64,000 bases of DNA from HK1 sp965202875 (GCA_965202875.1 OZ241870.1:1302001-1366000); one strand, 5' to 3'; positions 17,496 to 29,400 are shown, counted from the first letter of the stretch. Notes: a model not told the origin generated them from the letters alone. Made by a program: numbers and translations.

Positions 17496-17545
17496 GGGGG
17501 CGGTCCGTCCGGGCGGATTGTGTTCGCGGGTGTTGCCACTTCCCC
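17492..17545 (-). pseudogene. Possible remnant of a fumC 3' end
   Basis: The minus-strand frame ending at 17492 reads GEVATPANTIRPDGPPP-stop. Intact fumC ends EEVVAPENMIRPSGPSA-stop. About nine of fifteen residues agree and the stop is in the same place; the underlying DNA is about 70 percent similar by eye. It may be the tail of an older fumC duplicate fused upstream of the OppD-like gene, or coincidence. Confidence 0.4.
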
Positions 17546-17587
17546 AAGGTACTCGGTGCGCATCGGCCCGTCTCCGCCGTCACTTGC

Positions 17588-17632
17588 CCCGGAACAGCCG
17601 GAGCCAGGCGCTGGTTGCGAACCTGGGAGCGG
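17588..17632. repeat. 45-bp dispersed repeat, copies at both fumC loci
   Basis: The 45 bases at 17588-17632 (downstream of fumC) align without gaps to 33017-33061 (upstream of the fumC remnant) at roughly 78 percent identity, with the shared core GGTTGCGAAC followed by (C/T)TGGGA. Both copies are in the same orientation and non-coding. Confidence 0.5.
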
Positions 17633-17637
17633 GCACG

Positions 17638-19038
<1,401 letters not shown>

Positions 19039-19287
19039 GACCTGTGCCGTATGGAGCCGGAAGTCTCCGACCATCGTACACGAAGCCGCCGGTGGGGTAT
19101 CGTTCGCGGCACCGCATCGCAAGCTGCGGTGGCGAGCCCGTCTTCGTCGCCAACGACCAGCCGGCTCTGCGCACAGGCGGTGACGTCACCTTGTTCAAGA
19201 ACGGCAGCGGGGGCCCGCCTTGCCCTGATGACCGCGAGCTACCACGTGGAGCGGGTGGGTCTGAAGTAAGGGCCGTCCCGGGATTCG

Positions 19288-20202
19288 TCAGCTTCGGTCC
19301 AGGAGCCGGGCGCGTCGAAGTGCGATCTCGGCTATCTCCTGCTTCATGACTTGATCGGGAAAGAAGTACGCCATCCAGTTGACGAATGCGATCCATAGAT
19401 CGTTGGTGGAGAATTCGTCTCCGGCGATCGTTTCGAGATAGGAGTGTGCGTCGGCACGGGTGAGTGTCATGTCTTCGGTTGCGTCCAGGAGAATCCTGGC
19501 GGTCGGTATGGCAGCAAGCAGGGAACGAATCGCAGTTTTGAATTCTTCTTCCCCGAGACCGGGCTGAAGATTGGAGCTCGCCAAGTCAACCAGCAGAATG
19601 CGATCGGCGGCTCCCGTGTATCCACTCGGTGGGTGCTTGTAGAAGCGATAGGCATGTTCGGGCCGGCGACTACCTGGAAACCAGGGTGCGCCAAGGCTGG
19701 TCTGCGACGTAGCCGAGGTGGAAAGGCTGTCCGCCAAGCGGCGGACGGTCTGCGCCATGGCTCGGGTCGCCGGTCGTTCAGATTGGGAGATTTCTTCAAG
19801 TGTTGCGACAATACCCGGATCATGGGCGCTTATCTCTACAAGGATCTCTATATTCTTGTAGTCCCCTCCTTCGCCCAGCCCTGCAAAGGTGACATTGGAA
19901 GAGCCGGTCAGACACAAATCACCTGCGATGTAGAGCTTGGCGTGTAATCTGTCGACAAGGGACAATCGGAAATTGCCGCGTTCTTCAAGCATATCCAGAA
20001 TCTCCGGATCGGATACGCCTGCGGCGATTTCCCGAGGCAGCCATCGTGTGATGCAACGCAGACGTGTATCCGAGGGGATTACGTCGAGCAACGATCTCAA
20101 GGCGCCGAGCTTGATGAATGGCGAAATGACCGTGACCTCACCCGAAGCGCCCTCGAAGAGAGAACGAATACGAGCACCCTGCGTATCGCTTGCTGTCACC
20201 AC
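19288..20202 (-). CDS. Phospholipase D-fold nuclease-like protein (SspH-type candidate)
   Basis: A 304-residue protein with a single PLD-type half-site: HAKLYIAGD (H87, K89) followed by GSSNVTFAGLG (residues 100-110). PLD-fold proteins with one HKD motif act as dimeric nucleases. It ends the nine-gene minus-strand island and begins seven bases after the stop of the GHKL ATPase gene, so it is probably cotranscribed with it and the helicase. The helicase/GHKL/PLD trio linked to SspABCD agrees with my recollection of the SspFGH restriction module; the exact letter for each subunit should be checked. Role as the DNA-damaging subunit is inferred. Confidence 0.75.
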   Translation of the reverse strand: MVTASDTQGARIRSLFEGASGEVTVISPFIKLGALRSLLDVIPSDTRLRCITRWLPREIAAGVSDPEILDMLEERGNFRLSLVDRLHAKLYIAGDLCLTGSSNVTFAGLGEGGDYKNIEILVEISAHDPGIVATLEEISQSERPATRAMAQTVRRLADSLSTSATSQTSLGAPWFPGSRRPEHAYRFYKHPPSGYTGAADRILLVDLASSNLQPGLGEEEFKTAIRSLLAAIPTARILLDATEDMTLTRADAHSYLETIAGDEFSTNDLWIAFVNWMAYFFPDQVMKQEIAEIALRRARLLDRS

Positions 20203-20208
20203 GATTTC

Positions 20209-22149
20209 CTACACCAGATCCGTGGGAGGAATCGAATCGTCTTCTTCGTCGAAGAATTCTTCCGCGTACTTTCCCCACTCCACGCGCGCATCCCGGACCT
20301 GGCGTCGAGCGCGGTCAATCTGTTCATCCTCATAACGAGCCCACGAGTAAATGAGGACGCGGAAAGCCGCAGCGGTTCGCGCAAGCCGTTCTCGAACCTC
20401 ATCTTCGGCCAGCTCTTCAACATCCGGGTGCATGATGTCGTAGAGGTGCGAGTACACGGGATGGTTTGTGTTGAGCGCAACCTGGATGATGTTGGGTAGT
20501 GGTTCAACATCAAAAAAAGCCGCGCTGGATTGCGCCGATTGAATCCAGCGTACTCGACTATTCATTCGAATAGTTTCATCTATCCGTTGGAGAGCGTCTG
20601 GAGGATCAAGGTGATGTTTCTCCACAAGAGATTCGACTTGCGCCTCCATGTGTTCCTCCTCGGTGCCTGCTTCACCCGCTCGATCGGATTCTCCTTCGTG
20701 TCCTTCCTCGATACGGCGTCTGATTGCACTTGTTGCTTTGGCGTCGGCTTTCTGATCTTCATCGAGAATGTGACGCAGACCACGCCGCTGTCTCGCCTGC
20801 CTGACACGGTGCCGCATCAGTTGGATAGCTCTCTCAATCTGCCTGCGAAGATCCAGGAGGTGGACTCGGTAGTCTCCATCCGTCTCCATCCGACGTCGAA
20901 CATCGACATACGACTCTCCACCAAGCAGCGTTTCTCGCTTCCAATGATATCGAGCGAGCCGCTGAAAGGTCGTAGTTTCTTGCTTATTGTTGGTGACACC
21001 AAAAATTTCATCAAGCGCCGTAGGGAAATCAATCTCCACCGTCCACCAACGCTCTCTCGGATCGTCGCCACTTGCCCAAGAATCGTCAAGCTGAATTTCC
21101 CGATGCGCTCGTATCAGAGAGACACCTATATTCGAGTCAGCATGTTTTCCCCATGGAGTATGACCAGCATCCTTTCCTCTCCATTCTTCGGGCCATGCAG
21201 CTTCCGTATCGGAAGAATCGCGGACATGAGCACGAGCGTAGCTTGCGCGAACACGAACTTCGTACTGCCGTCCTTTATATGAAACAGGCACTGAGAAAGG
21301 ACTCCCTTCCAGCTCCTTGAACATGGGGCCAGTTCCGAACTGTTCGGGGCACGAGGTTCCGCTCATGAGATAGAGGGGATCGTTCGGTCTGATTTCCACG
21401 ATGTCGGATTCCTGGACGTCGGTCGATACACCGTTATCCTGAACGGGAATACATGTGATGGTGCGACGAGGATCGACTTCGTCATTTCTTGGATCCTCCG
21501 AGTGCAATCTCTCTGAGGGTATGGCAAGAAAACGTCGATATATTCGACCAAGAAGAATCTCCGTGTGTCGAAACGTCGTCGATGCCTGCTTCCACTCGAC
21601 TCGATCGAGACTGCTCCACACTACGAGAGTTCCGGAATCTCCGAAACCGTTGCGGCTTGCCACACGATAGATTCCTGGGATGGCTTCCAAATGTGGTTCA
21701 GGAATTTCATCCACACCATTCTCCACGTCGTCTATTGAGAGTCGAGTGCGGAGGGCATTCGTGGCGCCCGATTGCCATGACCAGACGTCTACCTGCCCTG
21801 CCTGTGACATCGACGAATTGGGAAGCCCAAGGCCGAAACGGCCAATTCCCTGTCGCTTCCGACGAGTTCCATGACCATAACGCAGGCTTCCCCGGAGAGC
21901 ATGTTTGTCCATACCCTCTCCATTGTCGAGGACGGCTAGTTCCTTGAGCGTTAATCTTCCAGTGCGATCGTCCCGGCGATTGACTCCAAAGATCTCGATC
22001 GCCGTAGCTCCGCTTTCGATCGAGTTGTCGATGAGCTCTGCAAGCGCATGCGTGGTGGATTTATACCCGCTGTCGCGCATAGCCTGGATGGTCATCTTGG
22101 AGTCGATGATCGAAAAGCTCAATTGGCTGTCGGATTCGGTCATTGCCAT
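20209..22149 (-). CDS. GHKL (HSP90/histidine-kinase-like) ATPase (SspG-type candidate)
   Basis: A 646-residue protein with an N-terminal Bergerat ATP-binding fold: N-box ELIDNS (38-43), G1 LDNGEGMD (74-81) and G2 GRFGLGLP (103-110). The middle is unassigned, and the C-terminal third is charged and helical (RRQIERAIQLMRHRVRQARQRRG). Such GHKL ATPases work as nucleotide-driven clamps in defence systems. ATGs at 22149 and 22143 are both possible; the latter overlaps the helicase stop as ATGA, with GGGAGG just upstream. Translational coupling with helicase and PLD genes points to one complex. Confidence 0.82.
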   Translation of the reverse strand: MAMTESDSQLSFSIIDSKMTIQAMRDSGYKSTTHALAELIDNSIESGATAIEIFGVNRRDDRTGRLTLKELAVLDNGEGMDKHALRGSLRYGHGTRRKRQGIGRFGLGLPNSSMSQAGQVDVWSWQSGATNALRTRLSIDDVENGVDEIPEPHLEAIPGIYRVASRNGFGDSGTLVVWSSLDRVEWKQASTTFRHTEILLGRIYRRFLAIPSERLHSEDPRNDEVDPRRTITCIPVQDNGVSTDVQESDIVEIRPNDPLYLMSGTSCPEQFGTGPMFKELEGSPFSVPVSYKGRQYEVRVRASYARAHVRDSSDTEAAWPEEWRGKDAGHTPWGKHADSNIGVSLIRAHREIQLDDSWASGDDPRERWWTVEIDFPTALDEIFGVTNNKQETTTFQRLARYHWKRETLLGGESYVDVRRRMETDGDYRVHLLDLRRQIERAIQLMRHRVRQARQRRGLRHILDEDQKADAKATSAIRRRIEEGHEGESDRAGEAGTEEEHMEAQVESLVEKHHLDPPDALQRIDETIRMNSRVRWIQSAQSSAAFFDVEPLPNIIQVALNTNHPVYSHLYDIMHPDVEELAEDEVRERLARTAAAFRVLIYSWARYEDEQIDRARRQVRDARVEWGKYAEEFFDEEDDSIPPTDLV

Positions 22150-23744
22150 ACGTCCTCCCAGTTCACAAACGCTTCCGCGACGTCACCGAAACCCGGCAGG
22201 CTCGGATCGACGACTGTCAATATGTCGCAACTTGTTGTCCCGCCTGCTTTGGGACCCCGGATCGCGCGGCCGACCATCTGGCTGTACAGCACCAGGGATT
22301 GTGTCGGACGGGCTATGACTACGGCCCCCGCCTTGGGTGCATCGAACCCCGTCGTCAACACGCCAAAGTTGACGAGGACCATCGGTATGCCATCGTTCGA
22401 TTTGAAAGCTCTGATGGCGCGTTCTCTTACACGCTCTGGTGTCGAGCCCGTCACCACGTCACTCCGAATATTGCGGGCGACGAGGATTGCCGTCAACATC
22501 CGGGCATGAGCGACCGTCGCGGCGAAGACAAGTACGCGCTGATGACCCGCATCGAGCAATTCCTCGACCGCTCCGAGCACAGCCGTCACATATTGTTCAC
22601 TCATCGACAAGTTGGCTACGATCCTTTCGGGGATGTCCAGAGAATTGGCGGTTCGGGCCAACTCATCGTCGTTGATGCTGAGCCCTGGTTTCGCAAAGAG
22701 TGTCCGGAAATTCGGGCGTGCGAGAAATCCATTGTCGATAAGATATTCAACAGGATTTTCACCTGGAACGTCGAGAGTGACCTTGTTGCCGAAAAAAAAC
22801 TCAGCGAGTTCTCCATCCTTGTCAATATCCGCCCACGTTCGTCCGGGGGTCGCGGTGAGCCCCAACAGCGCGCATCGGAAATCCAGGGTAAGCTCCTCGG
22901 TGAGTCGCCTGTAGGTTCCGGCGATGCTCTGGTGGGCTTCATCAAAGACTACGAGCCGTACCCTTGAAGCTAGACGTGCTGCCCAATCCGGATCGGTCCG
23001 TGAGAGCAGGGCCCATGCCTTGGCCAGTCCAACAGCGAGAAAACCGTCCGAGAAGTCTTCGAGATCCGGCATTCTGTCGCCCCACATGGATCCGATTCGT
23101 ATCGGCCTCGTTCCCAAGTGGAGCCAAGCTTCCCTGAATGCGAGTACGGCCTGTTCAAGAAGCTCTTTTCCTGATGCAAGCCAGACCACGACTGACGGCT
23201 CATGGGCACGTAGCGAATTCACCACCACGTGCATGGCCGTTCGGGTCTTGCCGACTCCGGTAGGCAGATGAAGAACCGCGCGGCGTTCATCCTGGGTCAA
23301 TAGTGGCATCAGCTTCCGAACTACGTCTCTCTGATGATCGAACAGGCCGTATGAGGGGGTGATCGTATCCGTCGGAAGCATCGGCGGTGGCACAATGCGT
23401 TCATCGACTAGACCGAAGAAGTCGCGTATTCGTTGTACTTCCGCATCGGTGTATTCATCTGTGCCAGTAGCGTAAATGTTTCGTCCGATGCGATTCTCCA
23501 GTTCAATTCGTTTCTGCTCGGGGACTAAATTTAGGATGAGTCGCCGGCTTTGGGGTTCTCGAAGCAGCAGATCAAAATCGACAACCGTTCGAATGACACT
23601 TTGTAGATTTTTACCGCCTAAGTACCCATCAAAAATAGCATCCAGAATCGGCAGAATGCCAGGATCCACGAATTTTCTCAAATCTTGATCCTGAAGAAGT
23701 TCTAAAAATTGTGTAACTGTCAAACCCAATCCTTGATGTATCAT
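22140..23744 (-). CDS. Superfamily 2 DEAH helicase (SspF-type candidate)
   Basis: A 534-residue helicase/translocase. Motif I PTGVGKT (161-167), motif II DEAH in VVFDEAHQS, motif III LTATPGRTWAD, and in the second RecA domain FAATVAHARML, TTGFDAP and SQMVGRAIRGPKAGG (motif VI). The first 120 residues form an unassigned helical domain. It is the first gene of the helicase-GHKL-PLD trio and follows the A+T-rich membrane gene after 16 bases. Restriction-type helicases of this class process invading DNA; the function here is inferred from the island. Confidence 0.85.
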   Translation of the reverse strand: MIHQGLGLTVTQFLELLQDQDLRKFVDPGILPILDAIFDGYLGGKNLQSVIRTVVDFDLLLREPQSRRLILNLVPEQKRIELENRIGRNIYATGTDEYTDAEVQRIRDFFGLVDERIVPPPMLPTDTITPSYGLFDHQRDVVRKLMPLLTQDERRAVLHLPTGVGKTRTAMHVVVNSLRAHEPSVVVWLASGKELLEQAVLAFREAWLHLGTRPIRIGSMWGDRMPDLEDFSDGFLAVGLAKAWALLSRTDPDWAARLASRVRLVVFDEAHQSIAGTYRRLTEELTLDFRCALLGLTATPGRTWADIDKDGELAEFFFGNKVTLDVPGENPVEYLIDNGFLARPNFRTLFAKPGLSINDDELARTANSLDIPERIVANLSMSEQYVTAVLGAVEELLDAGHQRVLVFAATVAHARMLTAILVARNIRSDVVTGSTPERVRERAIRAFKSNDGIPMVLVNFGVLTTGFDAPKAGAVVIARPTQSLVLYSQMVGRAIRGPKAGGTTSCDILTVVDPSLPGFGDVAEAFVNWEDVWQ

Positions 23745-23760
23745 GGTTTGACACCTCCAG

Positions 23761-24450
23761 TTATTTCTTCATTTGATCATGAATATCATGACATGTTTCG
23801 GCTAAACGGCGGATTCCCATAGGGTGTGTGAGAGCTCCCAATGCTTTAGTCGCTGTTTCTGAGTCACATCCAGTATGAACAACCAACAAACCTAAGCAGT
23901 TTTTCCCGAGTGAATTAACGATGGGATAGACGCTGATAGCACCATATATTTGTTTAAGTTCGTAATTAACCAAAGAGCTCAATTTATTCCAGGAATTATG
24001 ATCTTCTGATTGTGGAACCAATTCGATGTTCCACCACAAACCTTCGCGAGGTTCTTTGAAACACCGGCCGAACAATTCATGATTTAGTTGAATTTCGTGA
24101 AGAGGAATGCGGACATCTGTCAGTGCAATAGACAATTCTCGTACTAATTTGGAGGAGCGAGGGACATAGAGATCAACCATCCATAAGTCATATTCATTGG
24201 CTGTCAAATCGGCTAAATCAGCGATAAGGCGCAACACCCTGCGCTGAATGCTTTCGTAATTTCGTTTTAGTCGATTTGATATATTTTTCTCTATTCTCCA
24301 ATTCACAATCTCATGAATAAGTATAAATATACAAATACCGACAATCCAGTTCCACGGCCGATCAGCAGTTCCAATCAACTCAGCAACAGTTAATGCTAGA
24401 GTAGCAACGACCAGAATTGGTCTGCTGAACAATAGATTGATCCAGTTCAT
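23761..24450 (-). CDS. Two-helix membrane protein with possible GAF-like domain, unassigned
   Basis: I do not recognise this 229-residue protein. It opens with two transmembrane helices (about residues 9-27 and 32-48) with a short tryptophan-containing turn, then a basic coiled segment (NISNRLKRNYESIQRRVLRL) and a cytoplasmic domain of about 150 residues whose pattern (ELKQIYGAISVYPIVNSLGKNCLGLLVVHT, then HPMGIRRLAETCHDI) resembles a GAF-type sensor. It is very A+T-rich and uses codons unlike the genes on both sides, as does the DUF262 gene two bases upstream of it. Position in a defence operon and membrane anchoring suggest a membrane effector or sensor; this is inference only. Confidence 0.6.
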   Translation of the reverse strand: MNWINLLFSRPILVVATLALTVAELIGTADRPWNWIVGICIFILIHEIVNWRIEKNISNRLKRNYESIQRRVLRLIADLADLTANEYDLWMVDLYVPRSSKLVRELSIALTDVRIPLHEIQLNHELFGRCFKEPREGLWWNIELVPQSEDHNSWNKLSSLVNYELKQIYGAISVYPIVNSLGKNCLGLLVVHTGCDSETATKALGALTHPMGIRRLAETCHDIHDQMKK

Positions 24451-24452
24451 TT

Positions 24453-25544
24453 TTAGTTGTTATGCTTCTTATTATTCATGAAACTACACAGTTTTTGGTA
24501 CATTATATTGGATCGAATCAATACATTTGCTTCATTGGCTCCTTCACGAGCAAAAGCCAAGTAATAATTCCACATATCGGGAGAGATTGTCGATGTTTCT
24601 ATTTCATCTGTATGAAAATCATCATCGACGGAAAATTCGATGATTTTTATCTGAAGATCTGCAATAACCGTACTGACAGATCGGCGTTCTTCCTCAAATT
24701 CATCAAAAAAATCCATGATCAGTTGAGGATTGATATTCTTATTTTCGGCTTTCAGTCGCATGAGAACCACAAGAAGATCGACTAATCCCCATCGGGTTCG
24801 TATATTTTTCTGTTTGATATCAGAAATTTGTTTGATTATATCAAGGAATTCGATCGTTCGTTTTGCAGATTCACCATTTGGATCAAATGTTTTTCTTTCG
24901 TACATTCTATGCAGATCGGCTCCTTTGAGTCCCGTCGGTCCACCCTTCAAGACTAGAGCCAATACGATAGCAGAATTTTCATGGATGCCAAATCGCTTGC
25001 TCCGCAAACCAGTGCTGTTCCATACTGGATGGGTAACCAAATTATTCGCAACGAAATCTCTCACGGGACCGGACATTGCATTTCTTCGTTCAGCAGCATT
25101 GAGTGGTTCTCCTTTTTGAAGTCTTAGAAACAATTCATGTATTTCATCCTCAGTTGCATCTTCAATTTTCGATACAGTAATATTCGTAAACTGGAATCGA
25201 TCCTTCGCTTTATCTGGGAGATCAGACCAACACATACCTCCAAGATTTCCCAAATCCGGAAATGGATCCAAGTTATTCAGGAGACAAAAATTATCGGAGA
25301 TAAACTTCCAAATAGCTGTTAACCTCTGTTTCCCATCAATTACATCAAATAGATAAGGACTTCCATCCGGAAGTTTACGAAGGAAAATTTTCGGAATATC
25401 GAATCCTCTCATAATTGAATCAATCAATAATGCTTGTTGTGGTTGTGACCAGACATCGGCACGTTGATATTCCGCATCCACGTTGATACGTTTTTCGAAA
25501 TCAGCTAACATCCGGATACTCCACTCACTTGTTTCTTTTCGCAT
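24453..25544 (-). CDS. DUF262 (ParB/GmrSD-N-like) protein, short SspE-like
   Basis: The 363-residue product carries the DUF262 hallmark DGKQRLTA (70-77), the preceding EYQRADVW (25-32) and the downstream NAAERRNAMSG. DUF262 domains hydrolyse nucleotide and, in SspE, sense phosphorothioate DNA; SspE additionally has a C-terminal DUF1524 HNH nuclease. That half is absent here: the protein ends after a helical region. GGGAG seven bases ahead supports the ATG at 25544 over the upstream in-frame start at 25574. The gene and its 66-base leader are A+T-rich. It overlaps functionally with SspD upstream and is nearly joined to the membrane gene downstream (2 bases). Confidence 0.82.
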   Translation of the reverse strand: MRKETSEWSIRMLADFEKRINVDAEYQRADVWSQPQQALLIDSIMRGFDIPKIFLRKLPDGSPYLFDVIDGKQRLTAIWKFISDNFCLLNNLDPFPDLGNLGGMCWSDLPDKAKDRFQFTNITVSKIEDATEDEIHELFLRLQKGEPLNAAERRNAMSGPVRDFVANNLVTHPVWNSTGLRSKRFGIHENSAIVLALVLKGGPTGLKGADLHRMYERKTFDPNGESAKRTIEFLDIIKQISDIKQKNIRTRWGLVDLLVVLMRLKAENKNINPQLIMDFFDEFEEERRSVSTVIADLQIKIIEFSVDDDFHTDEIETSTISPDMWNYYLAFAREGANEANVLIRSNIMYQKLCSFMNNKKHNN

Positions 25545-25610
25545 GAGATATCTCCCTTCATTTGTATAAAACAATATTTTTCGTATTGTATGCCGAATAT
25601 CAGAGTAGAG

Positions 25611-26459
25611 TTAGAGTGCACATATTGTGCATGGAGGGGTATCATCGTCCTCATCAAGAGCTTCTGAGAGTACTTCAATCAAAGGGACGTTAGCTCTGGT
25701 TTTACTGGCACGTGACATAGTCGCTTTATGTCGATCAAGGATCTCACTTCGGCGAGATAGAAGTTCAAGGAGGGTTTCTCCTTTCGACCAAGTGTACTGG
25801 CGACTGCGCATGGCCTGATTGCCAAAGTCGGCATCACCGTTGATACCTGCGTCGCACAATACCTTTCGTTCTATAGCAACGGCTCGCTTAAATAGATCCG
25901 GGTGCCGATCAGCAAGACCGATCCATTCTGTCTTGCGCTGATAGAAACAGAAATAACAGCCCGATCGTGTTCTCCATTCATAGTAAGCCGGAAGGCCGAT
26001 GCCGATGTCTGTGAGGATCTGCATCACTCCATCATGTTCGATTCCATCTTCGACGAACGGAAATCGGGTTTGGATATTAGGTTTCTTGGAGATATGCCCC
26101 TTGCGATTCGGCTCATCGGCGCGAATGGCGACATAGGAAATTGCCGGCGCCTCTCCGATCCAGTTCTCGATGGGTTTAATCTTCATATTTTTGGTACACC
26201 ATCGCATCTGAGGAGAGGGAAGGGCTCCCCGAAATACCTCGAACCAGTGATCGAAGCCGCGTTGTGCATTGAGGCGAACAATCGGTTTCCCTAGGATGGC
26301 TTCGAGGCGGGTGAGATACTCGTAGGTCTCCGGGAGTTCGGCGCCGGTGTCGCAGAAGAAATATTCCATCTCGGATATTTTGTCTCGTAGATAGATGGCG
26401 AGTGCACTGGAGTCTTTGCCTCCTGAGATGCCGCATATATGACGGATGATATCAGCCAT
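25611..26459 (-). CDS. sspD: SspD, PAPS-reductase-family phosphorothioation enzyme
   Basis: A 282-residue PP-loop ATPase of the phosphoadenosine-phosphosulfate reductase family, as in DndC/SspD, which activates DNA for sulfur insertion into the backbone. The PP-loop SGGKDS is at 12-17, WCTKNMKIKP (C88) follows, then RSGCYFCFYQRK (C168, C171) and a terminal CTIC, cysteines suited to an Fe-S cluster or persulfide relay. It starts eight bases inside the end of sspC. The neighbourhood (cysteine desulfurase, DUF4007, large ATPase) supports the single-strand Ssp system rather than Dnd. Confidence 0.87.
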   Translation of the reverse strand: MADIIRHICGISGGKDSSALAIYLRDKISEMEYFFCDTGAELPETYEYLTRLEAILGKPIVRLNAQRGFDHWFEVFRGALPSPQMRWCTKNMKIKPIENWIGEAPAISYVAIRADEPNRKGHISKKPNIQTRFPFVEDGIEHDGVMQILTDIGIGLPAYYEWRTRSGCYFCFYQRKTEWIGLADRHPDLFKRAVAIERKVLCDAGINGDADFGNQAMRSRQYTWSKGETLLELLSRRSEILDRHKATMSRASKTRANVPLIEVLSEALDEDDDTPPCTICAL

Positions 26460-29400
26460 GTTGCGCTCTCCTTTCTATAATATCGGTTTGAATATCGTCA
26501 TTCCTACCGACTCGTCCAGGCAGAAGCCGTTCACCAAGCAAGGCTAGTAGCGCCTTATGAGCTCGATGCGGAGAGCCGATGATTTTCGCAAATTCTTCGA
26601 GAGTATTGTCGAAGGCTTTCTCAACATGACAACGCTGCGTCTGATCGATACCTACCAAATGGACATATTCGCTACCGTCTGATCGGGTAATAGTCACTCG
26701 GAGCGCGTTGAACGAGCCGCCACCATTGGCTCGGTGTTCCGCGTGAAGGGCGACGAGGCGCTGAAAGGCTGCGACATGCCGCGGTAATTCATACTGAAAT
26801 CGCAGCAAATCTTCATCGGTCCATTCTGCTGGCGCCTTGTTGGTTAGAACCGTAGCAACAGTCTGGATCCAATCGGCGTCGGTGTCCATACCGTCATTGG
26901 CCAGAGCGAGGACGAATGCGCGCACCGTGGGATTGATGATTTCATTCTCAAGGGCAGCGGCTTGACCCGTGAGTGCTTTCCGGGAATTCTCCGCGCTGGT
27001 TTCGAGAAGAAAATGGAAGAGTTCTGTAAGGAGGCGATCGTGACACCCAGTGAGTTCATCAATAACAGCGCCGACATTCTCAGCATAGTCACGTGCCTTT
27101 CTGTAGATCCTCGCATCAGCCGGGATTGCTCGGAATCCAAGGGCTTTCGGAAGATTACCGAATAGCATTTCGTCCGGCTCAACCGAGGTGACAAGGATAT
27201 TTCTAGCCTCCAGAGTCGCTGGACTGAGATTGTGCGTTCGCAAGGTGTAGTTGTCGAGATGCCTCACCATGGAGACCAGATGACCAACGACGGAGAGGAC
27301 GTTTGCGACCCGGTGTTTGCGGAATCCTGGCCGTACCCCGAGGTGCTTGGCGAGTGCGCTGATGACTTGTCGGCGAGCACCGGTGGTGTTGGCAAAATGC
27401 TTGATATCGAAGTGACCAGGGTTGCGAACCATCCGCTCCGATAGGTCGGGTGTGAGCAGTGGTTTGAAGGTGCCGTGTTCGTAGATGGTGACCTCGTCAC
27501 TGGAGGCGAGCAGCGCCGCCGTGACGAATACTGGAATGACCGCGGCCTTCATCCCGATTGGGGGTGAGAGCAATGCGGCGTAGATGTCATTCAGATTGAT
27601 ACGGCGGGTCTTGGCGCGTCTGAATTCGTCTTCGACAATTTTCCATGCCGGCTGAAGTGAGTTGTCAGCAGGTTTGCGGAAAACCATGATTTCATTGCGA
27701 GCGTCGTATCCGTGAAGTCCGGTATGTTTCAGGAAAGCTCGATACATGGCCACTTCCGGACCATAGCCTTCGAGCCCGAGGCCGGAAACGGAACCATGTT
27801 CGATCATGGCTTCGAGCAGAAGGCGTCGAGCCTTGGAACCTTGAGAGGTAGGATCCGTGCGGTTCAGCATTTCGTTGCGTATTACCGGAGTGGACGGATA
27901 TGTGAGGTCGGCCGCCTCCGACAGCGCGGAGCTACCCCGACCTGCGTTTAGTTCCCTTTCTCCATTGGCATCGAGCAGAATCCATCGGCAGGCGCTGCTG
28001 CTGAACGTAGCACTGATGGCGTGTTCCAGCACGACTCGCGTCTCAGCCAGCCGTTCTGCCAGCTCGCGTCGGGCTACCCAATCGGATTGGACAGCCGGCT
28101 CTTGCAGTACAGTGGTAACGGCCGCCACCTCGCGAGCAGCCCTGTCGAGCTTGGTCACATCGTTCGGAATCGCAGCTATGATCGGCTTGGCCGCAACCGT
28201 CGATCGGGCCAGAATCGGTACTCTCCGATCAGGCCCGACAACGAGGAACACCTGACCGTCATACGGAGAGAATGCATCAAGGGGCTCGACGGGCTCGTTG
28301 CCGCCTGTATAGCGTCTGGTGAAAACTCGGAGTACGTCGTATTTGGCGCTGTGTCGCGCCGCGACCACCGGAAGGGGTTGGTCCACGTGCGACAGAATCT
28401 CTACGAGTGATTGTCGTCCCGTTCGTTGGCGGGCAGCATCGAGAAGACGGCGGATATCGACATCGGTTCCTTGCCAGATCCGGTATTCGTCGGCGAAATT
28501 TCGATACGTGACAACACCGGCTGCCTCAAGGCCGGACAGGGTGTCGCCCACATCCGTATCGGCGAGGGCGAGCACCTGGGATGACGCCCGGATCGTTCCG
28601 GTCGTTGACACCAGGTTGAGCAGGGCGATGGCCTTGGCCAACCGCATCTGTCGTTTTGAGAGGCCGTGAATGTCGCGGAGCCGGGTGGCGATCTCGGTCC
28701 ATCGGCTCGACCGGCCGGAGGACATGGCTGCCAGTGTGCCATTGGCGACGAAGTAGTCGTAAACGGCCTCCAGGCCAAGAGAAGGAAGTGGTCCGCGGCT
28801 CGGCAGTTTGTTGGTTGTGAGGAAAGACGCGGCGCCCGCTGGATCCGAACTGGTCAGGAATGAGAACAATGTGCGCTCATGCTGCCCGTATCGGCTGCAC
28901 AGCTCGGGTAGCACCATCGCAACCAGTGGATGCAGTGGGTAGCAGGAAGCGACCACCGTCGGATCCGCGAGGTCGGCGATACCGAGCGACCGCATCTTCC
29001 CAGCGTAAGGCTGCGCCCAGCGATCGATCCGGTTCCGCAGCTTGTCGTCGCCGACCTCGAAAACCGTCCCGATCAGAGCTCGGATCTGTCGGGCCGATTC
29101 GACATAGGTGATGTCCTCGAACCGGCCCTGCACCTTGGCCCATTCCCGGCGCCGCTGACCATCGATTCCGACCAGATAGTCCTCGAATGACAGGTGCTGC
29201 AACGTCAACACGAAGATGGGCAAGCCTGAACCTTGACCTGCCTCGGCGAGCTGTTGTAGCAGATAAGGATCGGCGTCGTTACCCTCTTGAATTATTTCGA
29301 GATTCTTGCCGAATTCGTCGATGATCAACAGCAGCGGCCTATCCTCAGCCAAGCATCGGGCGATCTCGACCATTGCCGCTGCTGACGGTCCGGTTCGGCG

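Noticed and set aside
19288..23744. DISARM-like system from helicase plus PLD protein
   Set aside because: DISARM would need a DrmB (DUF1998) gene and a methyltransferase; neither is present, and the GHKL ATPase plus SspABCD linkage fits the Ssp setting better.
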